Shown: one piece after another, positions 19,001-27,178 of the stretch | Layout of the letters: every line of letters begins with the position of its first letter | How positions within the stretch are numbered: position 1 is the stretch's first letter | Assembly: GCA_030949605.1 (NCBI GenBank) | Contig: JAUZSH010000022.1 | Location: forward strand, 1-62,205 | Origin: Ghiorsea sp. | Lineage (GTDB): Bacteria; Pseudomonadota; Zetaproteobacteria; Mariprofundales; Mariprofundaceae | DNA length: 62,205 nucleotides | Direction of reading: 5' to 3' | Translations under genes and position numbers: made by a program | The notes under the pieces: generated by a model | Seen by the model: only the letters and a program-made list of their open reading frames with translations | Databases searched by the model: none | Told to the model about the DNA's origin: nothing

Positions 19001-21700
19001 TAGGCGTGTATCTAAAGTGAGGCGAACAGCATTGGTCGCATGAGGTAAACTCATATGTTCACTGGGTGATAAAATACCTTCTTTTTCTTCTACTTTGGCA
19101 ACCTTAACTGACTCTTTTTTATAGTCCCAAGAATCAAGTGCTTCACCATAAGCATCCGCAAGCCTATCTTGTAGCTCAAAGCCAAAGTCGTGCGTCACTT
19201 TATCCGCACGAATTTTTAAAATCACGCGGCGGTTCAACTGGCGACCTTTTGCAGTGTTATTATCATAAATCGGTTGTGTTTTACCATAACCTACTGCACT
19301 TACAATACTATCATCTAATTGTAATTTTTGTTTGAAATAGTCTGCAATAAAATCTGCACGCGCTTGTGATAACACTTGGTTATTGGCAAATTCATGCCTG
19401 TGTTTGGGTGCTATGCGAATATTATTGGTATGTCCTTCAACAACCAAATCGCGAATAACCAAGCCTTCCATCGTTTTGAGCAACGATTCAAGTTTCTTCA
19501 ACTCACTATCGGGTAACACTGCTTTACGATTTTTAAAGCGAACATTCAAAGCAAAGGAATACTGATCACGCAATTCTGTCAATGTATCATGAATTTTAAG
19601 TTTGGCTAAACCTGTACGCCCTTTTTTCGTGCCTGGAGAAGAGAAGCGCACATAAGCAATAGCTTGTTTTAGCCCACTTTCACCATGACCTCTCATCGCC
19701 AAACGAATATGTTGTATTTCTTTTTCAGGATCAAGCTGCCATACCAGCCCTGCTGGTGTTGCTTGAGGTTCAATATCCGTGCCATCCACAGATGCTGTAC
19801 CTTGAGAATATGTCCAGCCCTTAGGTAACATATAGAAAGCATCCAAGCTAAACAACTGCACATTGTCGCCGCGCTTCACATCAACATCAGCCCAAACCAA
19901 ACCAGCTTCTTCACTCAACGCATGGATAACCGTGACTGGCATTTTCACTGGCGCACGTTCAATCAAGCGAAAGTTTGCACGAACAAGCCCACCACCTGTC
20001 ACCTCTGCAAATTGTGAGTAGTCATTACCTGAAAAACGCGATTGCGTTAAACCCAACGCTTGATAACGCTCTTGAATGGTCATTTCATCCATTTGCACAA
20101 CATGTGTGCCAAGTTTTACGCCATCAAAATGGTAGCGACCATTTTGATCAGTCACCACATTGCGACCATCTTCCATAAAAATACGAACACCTTGCACAAC
20201 TTTCTCATCTTCATCATGCAATTCATTCATATTATCATCAACAAACACAACGCCCGCGATATAACCTTTACTGCGAATCAAGTCTTCGCGCACAGTCACC
20301 GTGGCTTGAGAAACATTGGACTGAACAGGGGTCGTTAATAGCGTCCCCCCCGCAAAAGCAGTATTGGTTGATTTGCCAGGCTTGGTATTGGCACCAACCA
20401 CAGTCGTGTACATTAATTTTACAGATGACAATGCATCTATGCTACCAACATTAAATGTTAACTGCCGCCCGTTAGCTGAAATCGTTGGGTCGGCTAAAGC
20501 AACACCATCCAGTGTTGTTGAGCCTGCCTGATAACGAAAGCCCAATGGTAAGACATCACTCACCGTTGTTGCACTTGAAGGAACAGTTTCATGAACATTC
20601 TCAATGCTAATTTGATAATTAACCCGATCACCAATCGCAACAGTTGGTGTTGCCGTTGTTTTTTGTACAAACAAGTTGATACCTTTGAAGTCCAACGGAA
20701 TATCAATTTTAATGGGTGGACCTGGAACAATATTAAAGTTTGCACCACGCGAAGCAGGAAGCAATGCATACTGACCACTATTCTCCAAAGCTGATGTCGG
20801 CAGTGCTTGAAGTGCTGCATCCGCCACTTGCGATGGGAATTTATAACCTAGCGGTGGTGTGACTTGCAGATAATATGTTCCCAAAGCCATCAGTGGAAAA
20901 CGATAACGACCTGCTGGGAAATCATAAGTAGAGCCTGAAGCATCCGTCACGGATGAGCCTGAAATTAATGTTGAAGGAAAAGCACTCACTCCATCATCAC
21001 CAAAGACTTGCGCAGGCAAACCCGTTGTTGAATTAATGATGGTCACAGTCACACCATCAACAGGTAAACCTGTCGCCGAATCGAAAAAGATACCAAAAGG
21101 ATCCACCAAGGCAGCGGCGGCAACCGTAGTGACGGCATCCAACGGATCTGTGTAAGTTGCTGTAATAACTGTATCCACACTCAATGCAAGCAGGTTGTTA
21201 CCTGATGTTGGTATTGTGCTTCGTATGGAACCAACACTACCTCTAAATTTTCCAGTATTGGGGCCTGTTTCGGTGAGTGTTAATACTTCTGTATCGCCAC
21301 TCACGCTATCGATGAGGGTAATGGTCACTGTTTGTACGGTATAAGGATCCGTATTTTGATCGCCATCGGCGACCTCAACGTAAATCGTATTTCCTGGATG
21401 ATAAACATCTGCGGGGGTATACTCATTGGTTTCACTATTAAAATGCAGGAATGTGATCACTGCGGGTGTGCGAGGTGAGGTAACAATCACTTTGTTGGAT
21501 GTGATGGTTGGAATATTAGTCGCCGTAAATGTAAATGTACTTATAATGCTTTGCCCTGGTAAGAAAGCAGCATTCACCACTGTCGCGTTTAGCAGAAGGA
21601 AAACTCCAACTGCAACCACACGACAAACAGCACGGGTCAACCCAGCGTTATTAAAACGCTGAGTCAAACCCATGCCGAAGCGGCGAATACCTTTTATCAC
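16064..21700 (-). CDS. Giant DUF11/SdrD-B-like/OmpA/beta-barrel outer-membrane protein
   Basis: 1878 aa. The start is GTG at 21700, 12 bp after the upstream stop and with a poor Shine-Dalgarno, suggesting translational coupling. Signal peptide about 1-44 (VVAVGVFLLLNATVVNA). Order of parts: Ig-like/invasin-type strands (about 70-200); SdrD-B-like segment (200-330); DUF11 repeat (about 340-445, VQKTTATPTVAIGDRVNYQI); a second B-repeat/carboxypeptidase-regulatory fold (about 478-540, GYIAGVVFVDDNMNELHDED); OmpA peptidoglycan-binding domain (about 715-830, VVEGHTNNIRIAPK, GYGKTQPIYDN, NRRVILKI); Ig-like segment (870-1070); then about 790 residues of alternating strands with aromatic girdles (IYMRFRFKYDQDT near the end), a C-terminal outer-membrane barrel. 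It probably anchors or exports the products of the three upstream genes (inference). Confidence 0.85.
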   Translation of the reverse strand: MIKGIRRFGMGLTQRFNNAGLTRAVCRVVAVGVFLLLNATVVNAAFLPGQSIISTFTFTATNIPTITSNKVIVTSPRTPAVITFLHFNSETNEYTPADVYHPGNTIYVEVADGDQNTDPYTVQTVTITLIDSVSGDTEVLTLTETGPNTGKFRGSVGSIRSTIPTSGNNLLALSVDTVITATYTDPLDAVTTVAAAALVDPFGIFFDSATGLPVDGVTVTIINSTTGLPAQVFGDDGVSAFPSTLISGSSVTDASGSTYDFPAGRYRFPLMALGTYYLQVTPPLGYKFPSQVADAALQALPTSALENSGQYALLPASRGANFNIVPGPPIKIDIPLDFKGINLFVQKTTATPTVAIGDRVNYQISIENVHETVPSSATTVSDVLPLGFRYQAGSTTLDGVALADPTISANGRQLTFNVGSIDALSSVKLMYTTVVGANTKPGKSTNTAFAGGTLLTTPVQSNVSQATVTVREDLIRSKGYIAGVVFVDDNMNELHDEDEKVVQGVRIFMEDGRNVVTDQNGRYHFDGVKLGTHVVQMDEMTIQERYQALGLTQSRFSGNDYSQFAEVTGGGLVRANFRLIERAPVKMPVTVIHALSEEAGLVWADVDVKRGDNVQLFSLDAFYMLPKGWTYSQGTASVDGTDIEPQATPAGLVWQLDPEKEIQHIRLAMRGHGESGLKQAIAYVRFSSPGTKKGRTGLAKLKIHDTLTELRDQYSFALNVRFKNRKAVLPDSELKKLESLLKTMEGLVIRDLVVEGHTNNIRIAPKHRHEFANNQVLSQARADFIADYFKQKLQLDDSIVSAVGYGKTQPIYDNNTAKGRQLNRRVILKIRADKVTHDFGFELQDRLADAYGEALDSWDYKKESVKVAKVEEKEGILSPSEHMSLPHATNAVRLTLDTRLEAELLIDGQVVGKERIGFKSEDPDTGLTTYTYIGVDFGKTGKHTLQLRGLDPFGNARYDETITVVRTGAIAKIKLVETANNIADGKTPVRFRLEVSDNRGVVINGMLKLQQLGGDLGNIQSPEVSMVAKEASQQVAVNSDGWVEMAPVSSSGSRRIVLGYGNVHETIELYIKPEARDWILVGFAEGTIGYNQLSGAVQPVTQNDEADKFYQDGRVALYAKGQISGDFLLTMSYNTQAKTNAEKNSRFGDIDPNSMYTIYGDATQQQFDGTSSKKLYLKIERDRFYALFGDYNTGLSTTELTRYSRTFTGIKAELHEDALGFSAFATQTSLTSVKDDIRGNGTSGLYRLSRQNIVTNSETIRVETVDRFKSEVILESIQLTRHLDYDIDYITGSIWFKQPILSKDVDLNPIIIRVEYESDDKTDQFTVAGGRVYVKPTTDIEIGGTFVSEGYLGGSNTLSGMDAKIQVNDKVEVRAEAASSASNAIVGQAWKVEARLAGETLSGTAYARSQDDNFGLGQQLGSENSTLKVGADAQYRFNDDVSVNTEVFRQEVTNTGATRDMASVQYRQSLEEGLDVRGGVRVNRDVDGTGRSTGSTLGSIGATKAISSRLKIRADHEEALATDNGIDFPSRSTIAADYLITAATTLSATQEWTRGNQQDTSSTRLGVRTQPWNGAQMSTSYEQQLSENGKRSFANAGLLQTWKIDDALSFSASMDKTKVVTTTAPTPLNLNAATVTGGESFTAYSVGADYKPGTWAWTNRLEWRKSDLSVHHGVTAGLQGHLHENLPIQMTLRWQRDILASNALTLASDASLRAAWRPSYDQLILLNRLDIRRNEQTGSSIDIRSLRYINNMTANWQTYDAWQLRFNHGIKLTDETIGLASWSGLTDLFGTQLIYDFTDTWDFTIQASVLRVRHLNNYQPNAGMAVGYNMFDNFWLSLGYNFVGYYDQDFTAAEYARKGIYMRFRFKYDQDTLEEWLK

Positions 21701-21712
21701 TTCAAGCAGTCT

Positions 21713-22894
21713 TTAATCGACTGTGACTTTGAATTGAACAACAGCAGGTGAACCTGTGTTGATCTGACCAGCGCCAGCACCAGCACTATTCACAGATAAG
21801 CCACCATTTGCAGCAGTTAGCGGCAATGTTGTTAATGGACCATCAGCAACAACACCAGCATTCAACAGTGTTGAACCTGCAACATATGTTGTGAACACAG
21901 GTACTTCATCCGTAATCAATGCCGCCGATGCACTTGCACCAACATTAACAGTTGCTGTCAATCTATACTCTAAGGTATCACCAGATTGCGCAGTTGCTGT
22001 TGCAGCAAACACGCCGCTTTGCGTCACATTACGTACTTCTTTAACCAAACCAACATTCGGTGAAAGCACAGTTGTAATCGTTTCATTACCTGCGCCAGCA
22101 CTCGTGATATACGCAACAGTTGCGCCACCAACACCTTGGGTTATCGCAGTTGTATTACCTGTTAAGTTCACAGTATGTGTACCAACCACACCCGGAACCG
22201 TTGGCACATTAGCAGTCACCACAACAGTAAATTTTTGCACTTCACCCACTTGTTTACCAGCTGGCGCACCACCTACTGCAATCACTGGACTACCAGTAAC
22301 TGGTGTTACCGTAATCACGGTTGGAACTTCGGCAGTTGTTGTAGCGCCAGGCGTGTTAGCAATTGTACCTGGTGTAATACCACCAACATCAATGGTATAT
22401 TCCTTACCACCGATATTAATCGTGTCACCAACAGCTAAGTTGGTTTCAGATCCAGCGGGAATACGAATAGTATTTGCCACTGTATTCGCTTGACTGGTTA
22501 CAGAACCACCCAAAGTCAAACTCGTACTAATCGTTGCTGTACCATTCACATTTAATCCTGCTGCAGCGTTTACACCAGCATCAGCTGAATTAGCAGCGAA
22601 ACTAAATACATCTGTACCATTGGCAGCATTCGTGACTGAATACGTATAGGTATGTGATGTATTAGCATTCACCGATTGCGCCACTGAATCTACTGAAATG
22701 ATAGGTGCAGTAGCGATTGTATTGACAGTAACATTTACTGATGCAGTTGATGCACCACCTGTAAATGTAAGCGTTGCCGCATTGTGGATGGTTGCGCCAC
22801 CTGCTGTAATCACAGCGTGTGCTGTACCACTTGCTGCTATAAGCAGAAGCGATGCAGAAGCAGCCATCAGTCCTTTTTTCATAATATTTTTCAT
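21713..22894 (-). CDS. Secreted Thr/Ala/Val-rich DUF11-like protein (paralogue 2)
   Basis: 393 aa. Clear signal peptide (MKNIMKKGLMAASASLLLIAASGTAHA) and a strong GAGGAG ribosome-binding site 7 nt before the ATG. The mature protein has no cysteine, is rich in Thr, Ala, Val and Gly, and is predicted all-beta. A DUF11-like module forms the last 120 residues (LVKEVRNVTQSGVF, TLEYRLTATVNVG, TDEVPVFTTYVAGST), ending VVQFKVTVD. It shares its plan with the next gene upstream (a VxPxxT region, then the motif IPAGSETNLAVGDTINIGG). A fibrous or lattice-forming surface subunit is plausible but unproved. Confidence 0.8.
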   Translation of the reverse strand: MKNIMKKGLMAASASLLLIAASGTAHAVITAGGATIHNAATLTFTGGASTASVNVTVNTIATAPIISVDSVAQSVNANTSHTYTYSVTNAANGTDVFSFAANSADAGVNAAAGLNVNGTATISTSLTLGGSVTSQANTVANTIRIPAGSETNLAVGDTINIGGKEYTIDVGGITPGTIANTPGATTTAEVPTVITVTPVTGSPVIAVGGAPAGKQVGEVQKFTVVVTANVPTVPGVVGTHTVNLTGNTTAITQGVGGATVAYITSAGAGNETITTVLSPNVGLVKEVRNVTQSGVFAATATAQSGDTLEYRLTATVNVGASASAALITDEVPVFTTYVAGSTLLNAGVVADGPLTTLPLTAANGGLSVNSAGAGAGQINTGSPAVVQFKVTVD

Positions 22895-23004
22895 AATATT
22901 TTCTCCTCTATCTCATCTGATAAATAACAAAACCAGACAAGTGCAGATAAATGGCTGAACTATTTCAACCAACCAGAGCTGCACCTGCATAAGTTTAGAA
23001 TTTC

Positions 23005-24192
23005 TTAATCAATCTTGACTTGATAGAGCAACACAGACGTTGCACCTGCTGCCAGTGTGCCAACATTTAATGTTGCTGTTGTACCTGTGAAATTATAAGC
23101 ATCACCATCAGCAATATCAGTCAACCCAGTATTTGCCGCATTAGCGTAAGTCGTAGCTGCTGTGTTCGACTTGGCAGTACCTGCTGTATATGTGGTATAC
23201 AAAGGCATAGGATCGGTCACAGTTACAACTGTTGCATTACCTGATCCAGCATTGTTGATAGTAATACGATAGGTCAATGTATCACCTGGTGCACCAGAAC
23301 CAGATGCTGCAAATGTTGCACCACCATCCACACTGACTTCCTTAACGATCGTTAACTGTGCGCCTTGGAAGGTCGTTACAATCGGATCAGTAGTTGTCAA
23401 CGGTGTACCACCTGAAGTAGTCACTGTTGTGGTTACAGGCACAGTGCCGTCACCTGCTGCAGGGCCAGCTGTTGCAGTGACTGCCACAGTGAATGTGCCT
23501 TGCTCACCAACCACCGTACCGACCAATGCAGCAGCAAATGCTGGCGCAGTGTTTGAGCCTGCAGCGTTAGCAATCAATGTTAATGTCACAGGAACTTCAG
23601 CAGTTGTTGTACCTGCAACACCATCTGTACCTGAAGCATTGACATGACTGGCTTGGTTGTTTGCAGAAATTGCAGAAATTGCATAATCCGCACCACCAAT
23701 CACCACAATATCATTGACCGCCAAGTTTGTATCCGAACCCGATGGTATTGTAATGGTCGAAGCAGTAGGTGCTGCCGTAATTACCGATGCACCCAAGGTA
23801 ATGTTAGCCACAGAAGGTGTAGCTGTTTGCCCCGTTACATTTGTTTGGCCAGCAATAGGCGTTGTAATCGGATAAGTATCCGAACCATTAGCCGTTGCCG
23901 TTATAGTGTATGTATACGTTGCCGTGCTACCTGAAGCAACTGCTTGGTCAGCAGGTGCAGTTAATGTTGGTGCTGAAATCACCAAATTCACTGTCACTGA
24001 AGATGTTGCTGTTTCTGCGTATGCAGTCGCACCTGAAGCATCTTTATAGTTCACCGTTACCACGTTGAGAATAAGTGCGCCAGCACCTGTGTTGGCTGAT
24101 GCGGTCTGCGGCATTGCCACTGTTGCACCGACAACAACAGCAACAGCAGCTATTTGCAACACCCCTTGTTTTATTTTTGATATGAAGTTCAT
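23005..24192 (-). CDS. Secreted Thr/Ala/Val-rich DUF11-like protein (paralogue 1)
   Basis: About 395 aa from the second in-frame ATG (24192), chosen because AAGGAGG lies 8 nt upstream of it; a start at 24216 is also open. Signal peptide ends around MPQTASA. All-beta, cysteine-free, Ala/Thr-rich. Shares with paralogue 2 the motif IPSGSDTNLAVNDIVVIGG and a C-terminal DUF11-like module (LTIVKEVSVDGGATFAASG, DTLTYRITINNAGSG, DPMPLYTTYTAGT), ending LLYQVKID. The matching ends of both paralogues suggest a conserved final strand. The gap to paralogue 2 is 110 bp. Confidence 0.8.
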   Translation of the reverse strand: MNFISKIKQGVLQIAAVAVVVGATVAMPQTASANTGAGALILNVVTVNYKDASGATAYAETATSSVTVNLVISAPTLTAPADQAVASGSTATYTYTITATANGSDTYPITTPIAGQTNVTGQTATPSVANITLGASVITAAPTASTITIPSGSDTNLAVNDIVVIGGADYAISAISANNQASHVNASGTDGVAGTTTAEVPVTLTLIANAAGSNTAPAFAAALVGTVVGEQGTFTVAVTATAGPAAGDGTVPVTTTVTTSGGTPLTTTDPIVTTFQGAQLTIVKEVSVDGGATFAASGSGAPGDTLTYRITINNAGSGNATVVTVTDPMPLYTTYTAGTAKSNTAATTYANAANTGLTDIADGDAYNFTGTTATLNVGTLAAGATSVLLYQVKID

Positions 24193-24419
24193 GTTCATAT
24201 CCTCCTTTTTAATCATCCGAAGATGTTTTCTTTTGCCCGAAGGCAGTGTTGTGCAACTTGTGTATCACGTCCCTCACGCGAATAGACTGAAAAGCAAACA
24301 GTCTGTGACTAGCTTGCTAAAAACCATCAAAAAACACTCATGGTGGCCCTTCCCATGTTGCATAAACATACGCCTTTTTCCTTTTGCTGAATAAGTAGGC
24401 TGTGTTCATCATGAAGCGC

Positions 24420-24896
24420 CTATTTCACACGCACGCGAAAAGCTGCTACACCACTCTTACCAACACCAACCTCTGCAATCGCCCAGCGAATGTCGGTGTA
24501 TTGTTCTGGAGAAGCTTTGCGCTCTTGCGCTTTACCACTCACATTGACCTTGTAACGCAAAAGACTTGGTTCGTTGAAGGTCTTTCCTCCATCAACCGAA
24601 AAAGTAATTTTAGCACCTGGCCCATAAGCCGAATCAATGACATACGCTGTATCTTTGGAAACAGGATTATTCAGCTTAATATCTTTGGCAGCTTCATCAC
24701 CAACATTTTTGTAGCTCAAGGTATACAACAACACATCACCAGGAAGCACTTCACTCGCAGCAATTCGCTGCTCAACTTTCTTTCCATTTTCTTCGACGAT
24801 TACAATTTTCTCAGCTGTGATAGAAACCTTCACATCGGGTGCTGCTATCGCATACCCAGGCAACACCATCATCATTAATATAAAAAAATACTTCAT
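24420..24896 (-). CDS. Small secreted DUF11-like protein
   Basis: 158 aa with a signal peptide (MKYFFILMMMVLPGYAIAA). The body is one DUF11-type beta sandwich (VLPGDVLLYTLSYKNVGDEAAKDIKLNNPVSKDTAYV, read in segments). First gene of the leftward surface cluster, preceded by AGGAGAG. A 203-bp gap separates it from paralogue 1. The single-domain size suggests an accessory or capping subunit (inference). Confidence 0.78.
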   Translation of the reverse strand: MKYFFILMMMVLPGYAIAAPDVKVSITAEKIVIVEENGKKVEQRIAASEVLPGDVLLYTLSYKNVGDEAAKDIKLNNPVSKDTAYVIDSAYGPGAKITFSVDGGKTFNEPSLLRYKVNVSGKAQERKASPEQYTDIRWAIAEVGVGKSGVAAFRVRVK

Positions 24897-25330
24897 ACTG
24901 CTCTCCTTTTTTACTTGTTTTATCCAACATCTTGAACACTACCTACCCTAACTGTGGGCATCAAAATTACATTTCTTCCATCATAATATGATATTGTTAG
25001 TAACAAAATATTGGGACAACCGTCTGACAAGACCTTTTTTCGATCGAATCAACGCACCTTTTCATCATACAACATCACATTAAAAGCATACAACATCACA
25101 TTAAAAGCATACAAAACAGATACTTAAGCATATGCACCTCCTCCAACTCTCTTTAAACACATTCCAGCAACTGTATGCCAGCATATATTGACGTGATATT
25201 AATCACCTTGAATAATAACATTATCAAGCACTTACACCACCTAGCTTAAAGGATTAATCCTTTAAAAAATTGCCTTCTCAAGGCATGCTTGCAAAATAGT
25301 TGAAATACTGGGAAATCGAGGGTCAAAACT
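24897..25330. promoter_or_regulatory. Divergent regulatory region between the surface cluster and the two-component system
   Basis: 434 bp, very AT-rich, without an ORF. It must hold the promoters of both the leftward surface-protein cluster and the rightward response regulator. It contains two perfect tandem copies of a 21-bp unit CATACAACATCACATTAAAAG (25066-25086 and 25087-25107), with a third partial start (CATACAAAACAG). The spacing of 21 bp, two helical turns, would suit side-by-side protein binding. Confidence 0.55.
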
Positions 25331-25963
25331 ATGTCAAAAATTCTCATCATTGATGATCACCCACTCTTTCGAGATAGTCTTTCAGGTATCCTCAAGAAAG
25401 AAAAATTAAACGGTGAATCGCCGCAAATCTTACTCGCAAAAGATGCAGCACATGCGCTAAAAATCATACACCAAAACAATGATTTGGACATGGTATTATC
25501 CGACATCGATATGCCTGGCATGGATGGATTAACACTACTTCAACACATCCAAACATATTTACCCAACGCGATTATCGTGATGATTTCTGGCTCTGAAAGC
25601 TCCTTAGATGTGCAAAAGGCGATCAAACTTGGTGCAAAAGGTTTTATTCAAAAAAGTAGTGAAACATCTGTGTTACTTGCAGCATTACAGCTCATTTTAG
25701 CTGGCGGAACATACATTCCACCACTTATCCTCGACCAGCAAAGCGTTGGCATTGAACCTCGCCAAGACACAGTATCACTAACCGCACGACAAATGGATAT
25801 TTTACAACACCTACACCAAGGTCAGCAAAACAAAGTGATTGCTTACCAACTTAACTTGAGTGAAGCAACCGTCAAGGTGCATGTGCGTCATGTTTTTTCT
25901 GTTTTGGGCGTGAAAAACCGAACCCAAGCCGTACAAAGAGCCTTGGAACTGGGCATCTTATGA
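25331..25963 (+). CDS. NarL/FixJ-family response regulator
   Basis: 210 aa. Receiver domain 1-125 with the acidic pair IIDDHP, phospho-acceptor Asp in VLSDIDMPGMDG, and the conserved KGFIQKSS lysine. C-terminal LuxR-type HTH about 145-205 (LTARQMDILQHLHQGQQNKVIAYQLNLSEATVKVHV, read in segments). Its stop overlaps the start of the histidine kinase (ATGA), so the two are a coupled pair. It is divergent from the surface cluster and is the best candidate for its regulator. Confidence 0.93.
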   Translation: MSKILIIDDHPLFRDSLSGILKKEKLNGESPQILLAKDAAHALKIIHQNNDLDMVLSDIDMPGMDGLTLLQHIQTYLPNAIIVMISGSESSLDVQKAIKLGAKGFIQKSSETSVLLAALQLILAGGTYIPPLILDQQSVGIEPRQDTVSLTARQMDILQHLHQGQQNKVIAYQLNLSEATVKVHVRHVFSVLGVKNRTQAVQRALELGIL

Positions 25964-27178
25964 CACTGGCTTTTTTAATCATCTTATGCCTTGTGAGCAC
26001 AATCATGTTTCACCTTTACTGGAAAGGTATCCAAGAGCGCAAGCGCCTGACAAAGCAAATATTTGAGCTCACCAAGAGAAACAAAGAAACTTTAGCCCAG
26101 AAAACCAAGTTTCTCGCCACTGCTAGCCACGATTTACAACAACCCCATCAAGCCTTAGGTCTTTTTCTTGCTTCCATAGACACTGAACACCTTGATTCCG
26201 AAACCAAAGATATTATGACTAAAGCTATCGGTGCCCACACCGCAACATCCAAGCTTCTCAACCAATTGCTTGATATTTCTAGGCTCGATACAGCGGAAAA
26301 ACCAGCTCTGCAACAACTTGCCCTGCATGAACTCGTATACAATATTGGCATGAAATTCATGCCTATCGCAGCCTCGTATGGTGTTGAGCTACGCATCAGA
26401 CAACGTGAATCTTATGTGCAAACTGATGCTATAATGCTTGAGCGTATGCTCACCAATATCTTGATCAATGCGTTCAAACACACAAAAAAGGCCAATGTAT
26501 TACTCTCCATTCGCAAAAGAAACATTCATGGTGAAGCACATTGGCAAATTGAAATATACGATACTGGCATTGGTATACCCGAAGACAAACAACAACTTAT
26601 ATTCCAAGAGTTTAGCAAGCTTTCCAGACCAAGCACCCTCCCCATAGGGCTTGGGCTTGGTTTAGCCATCGTCAAACGCTTGAGTAAAATTTTAGAGCAT
26701 CCCGTGGGTGTTCGCTCCCGTTTTGGGCGTGGGTCTTGTTTTTTTATCACGCTAAAAGCCGCACCATCACCACAACCCACCACTCAAGAACCTGTGATGG
26801 ACAGTGTGATTCGTCAACGCCTGAAAGTTGCCGTTATCAATGATAACCTCATGCTTAGAGACAGCTTAGAAACACTTTTAGTATCATGGGGTTGCCAAGC
26901 TAAAACATTCAATTCTTCAAGCAGTGCTTTGGAAATTATCCATTCAAAACCTTGGCATCCTGATGCCATTATTATCGATGGAACACTGGAATCGCACACA
27001 GCTTAACTTGCAAGATATACAAGACATTCGTGACTTATCAAGAAAAAATATATCCATGATTCTCATAACCAAAGAAGCCAATAACACCTTTGCCAAAGAG
27101 GCAGAAATGTTTGGTTTTACACTGCTCAATCACCCTATCGAGGCCAGTGTTTTACGTCATATTTTAGGTGAGCGTTAA
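25960..27178 (+). pseudogene. Hybrid sensor histidine kinase with a frameshift in the receiver domain
   Basis: One N-terminal membrane segment (LAFLIILCLVSTIMFHLYW), a coiled linker, H-box ATASHDLQQPHQALGLF, N-box NILINAFKHT, G-boxes DTGIGIP and GLGLGLAIVKRL, then a C-terminal receiver domain from about residue 285. The kinase frame stops at 27006 (ESHTA). The rest of the receiver (LNLQDIQDIRDLSRKN to HILGER, end 27178) continues in the +1 frame. Adding one CA unit to CGCACACAGC (about 26991-27000) would give SHTQLNLQDIQ and restore one protein of about 406 aa. The kinase core is intact, so activity without the receiver is possible. It may also be a sequencing error. Confidence 0.75.

Noticed and set aside
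21891-22493. Rightward 200-aa ORF opposite a DUF11-like gene.
   Set aside because: It arises from the low-stop codon composition of the Thr/Ala/Val-rich gene on the other strand; no signal or start context.
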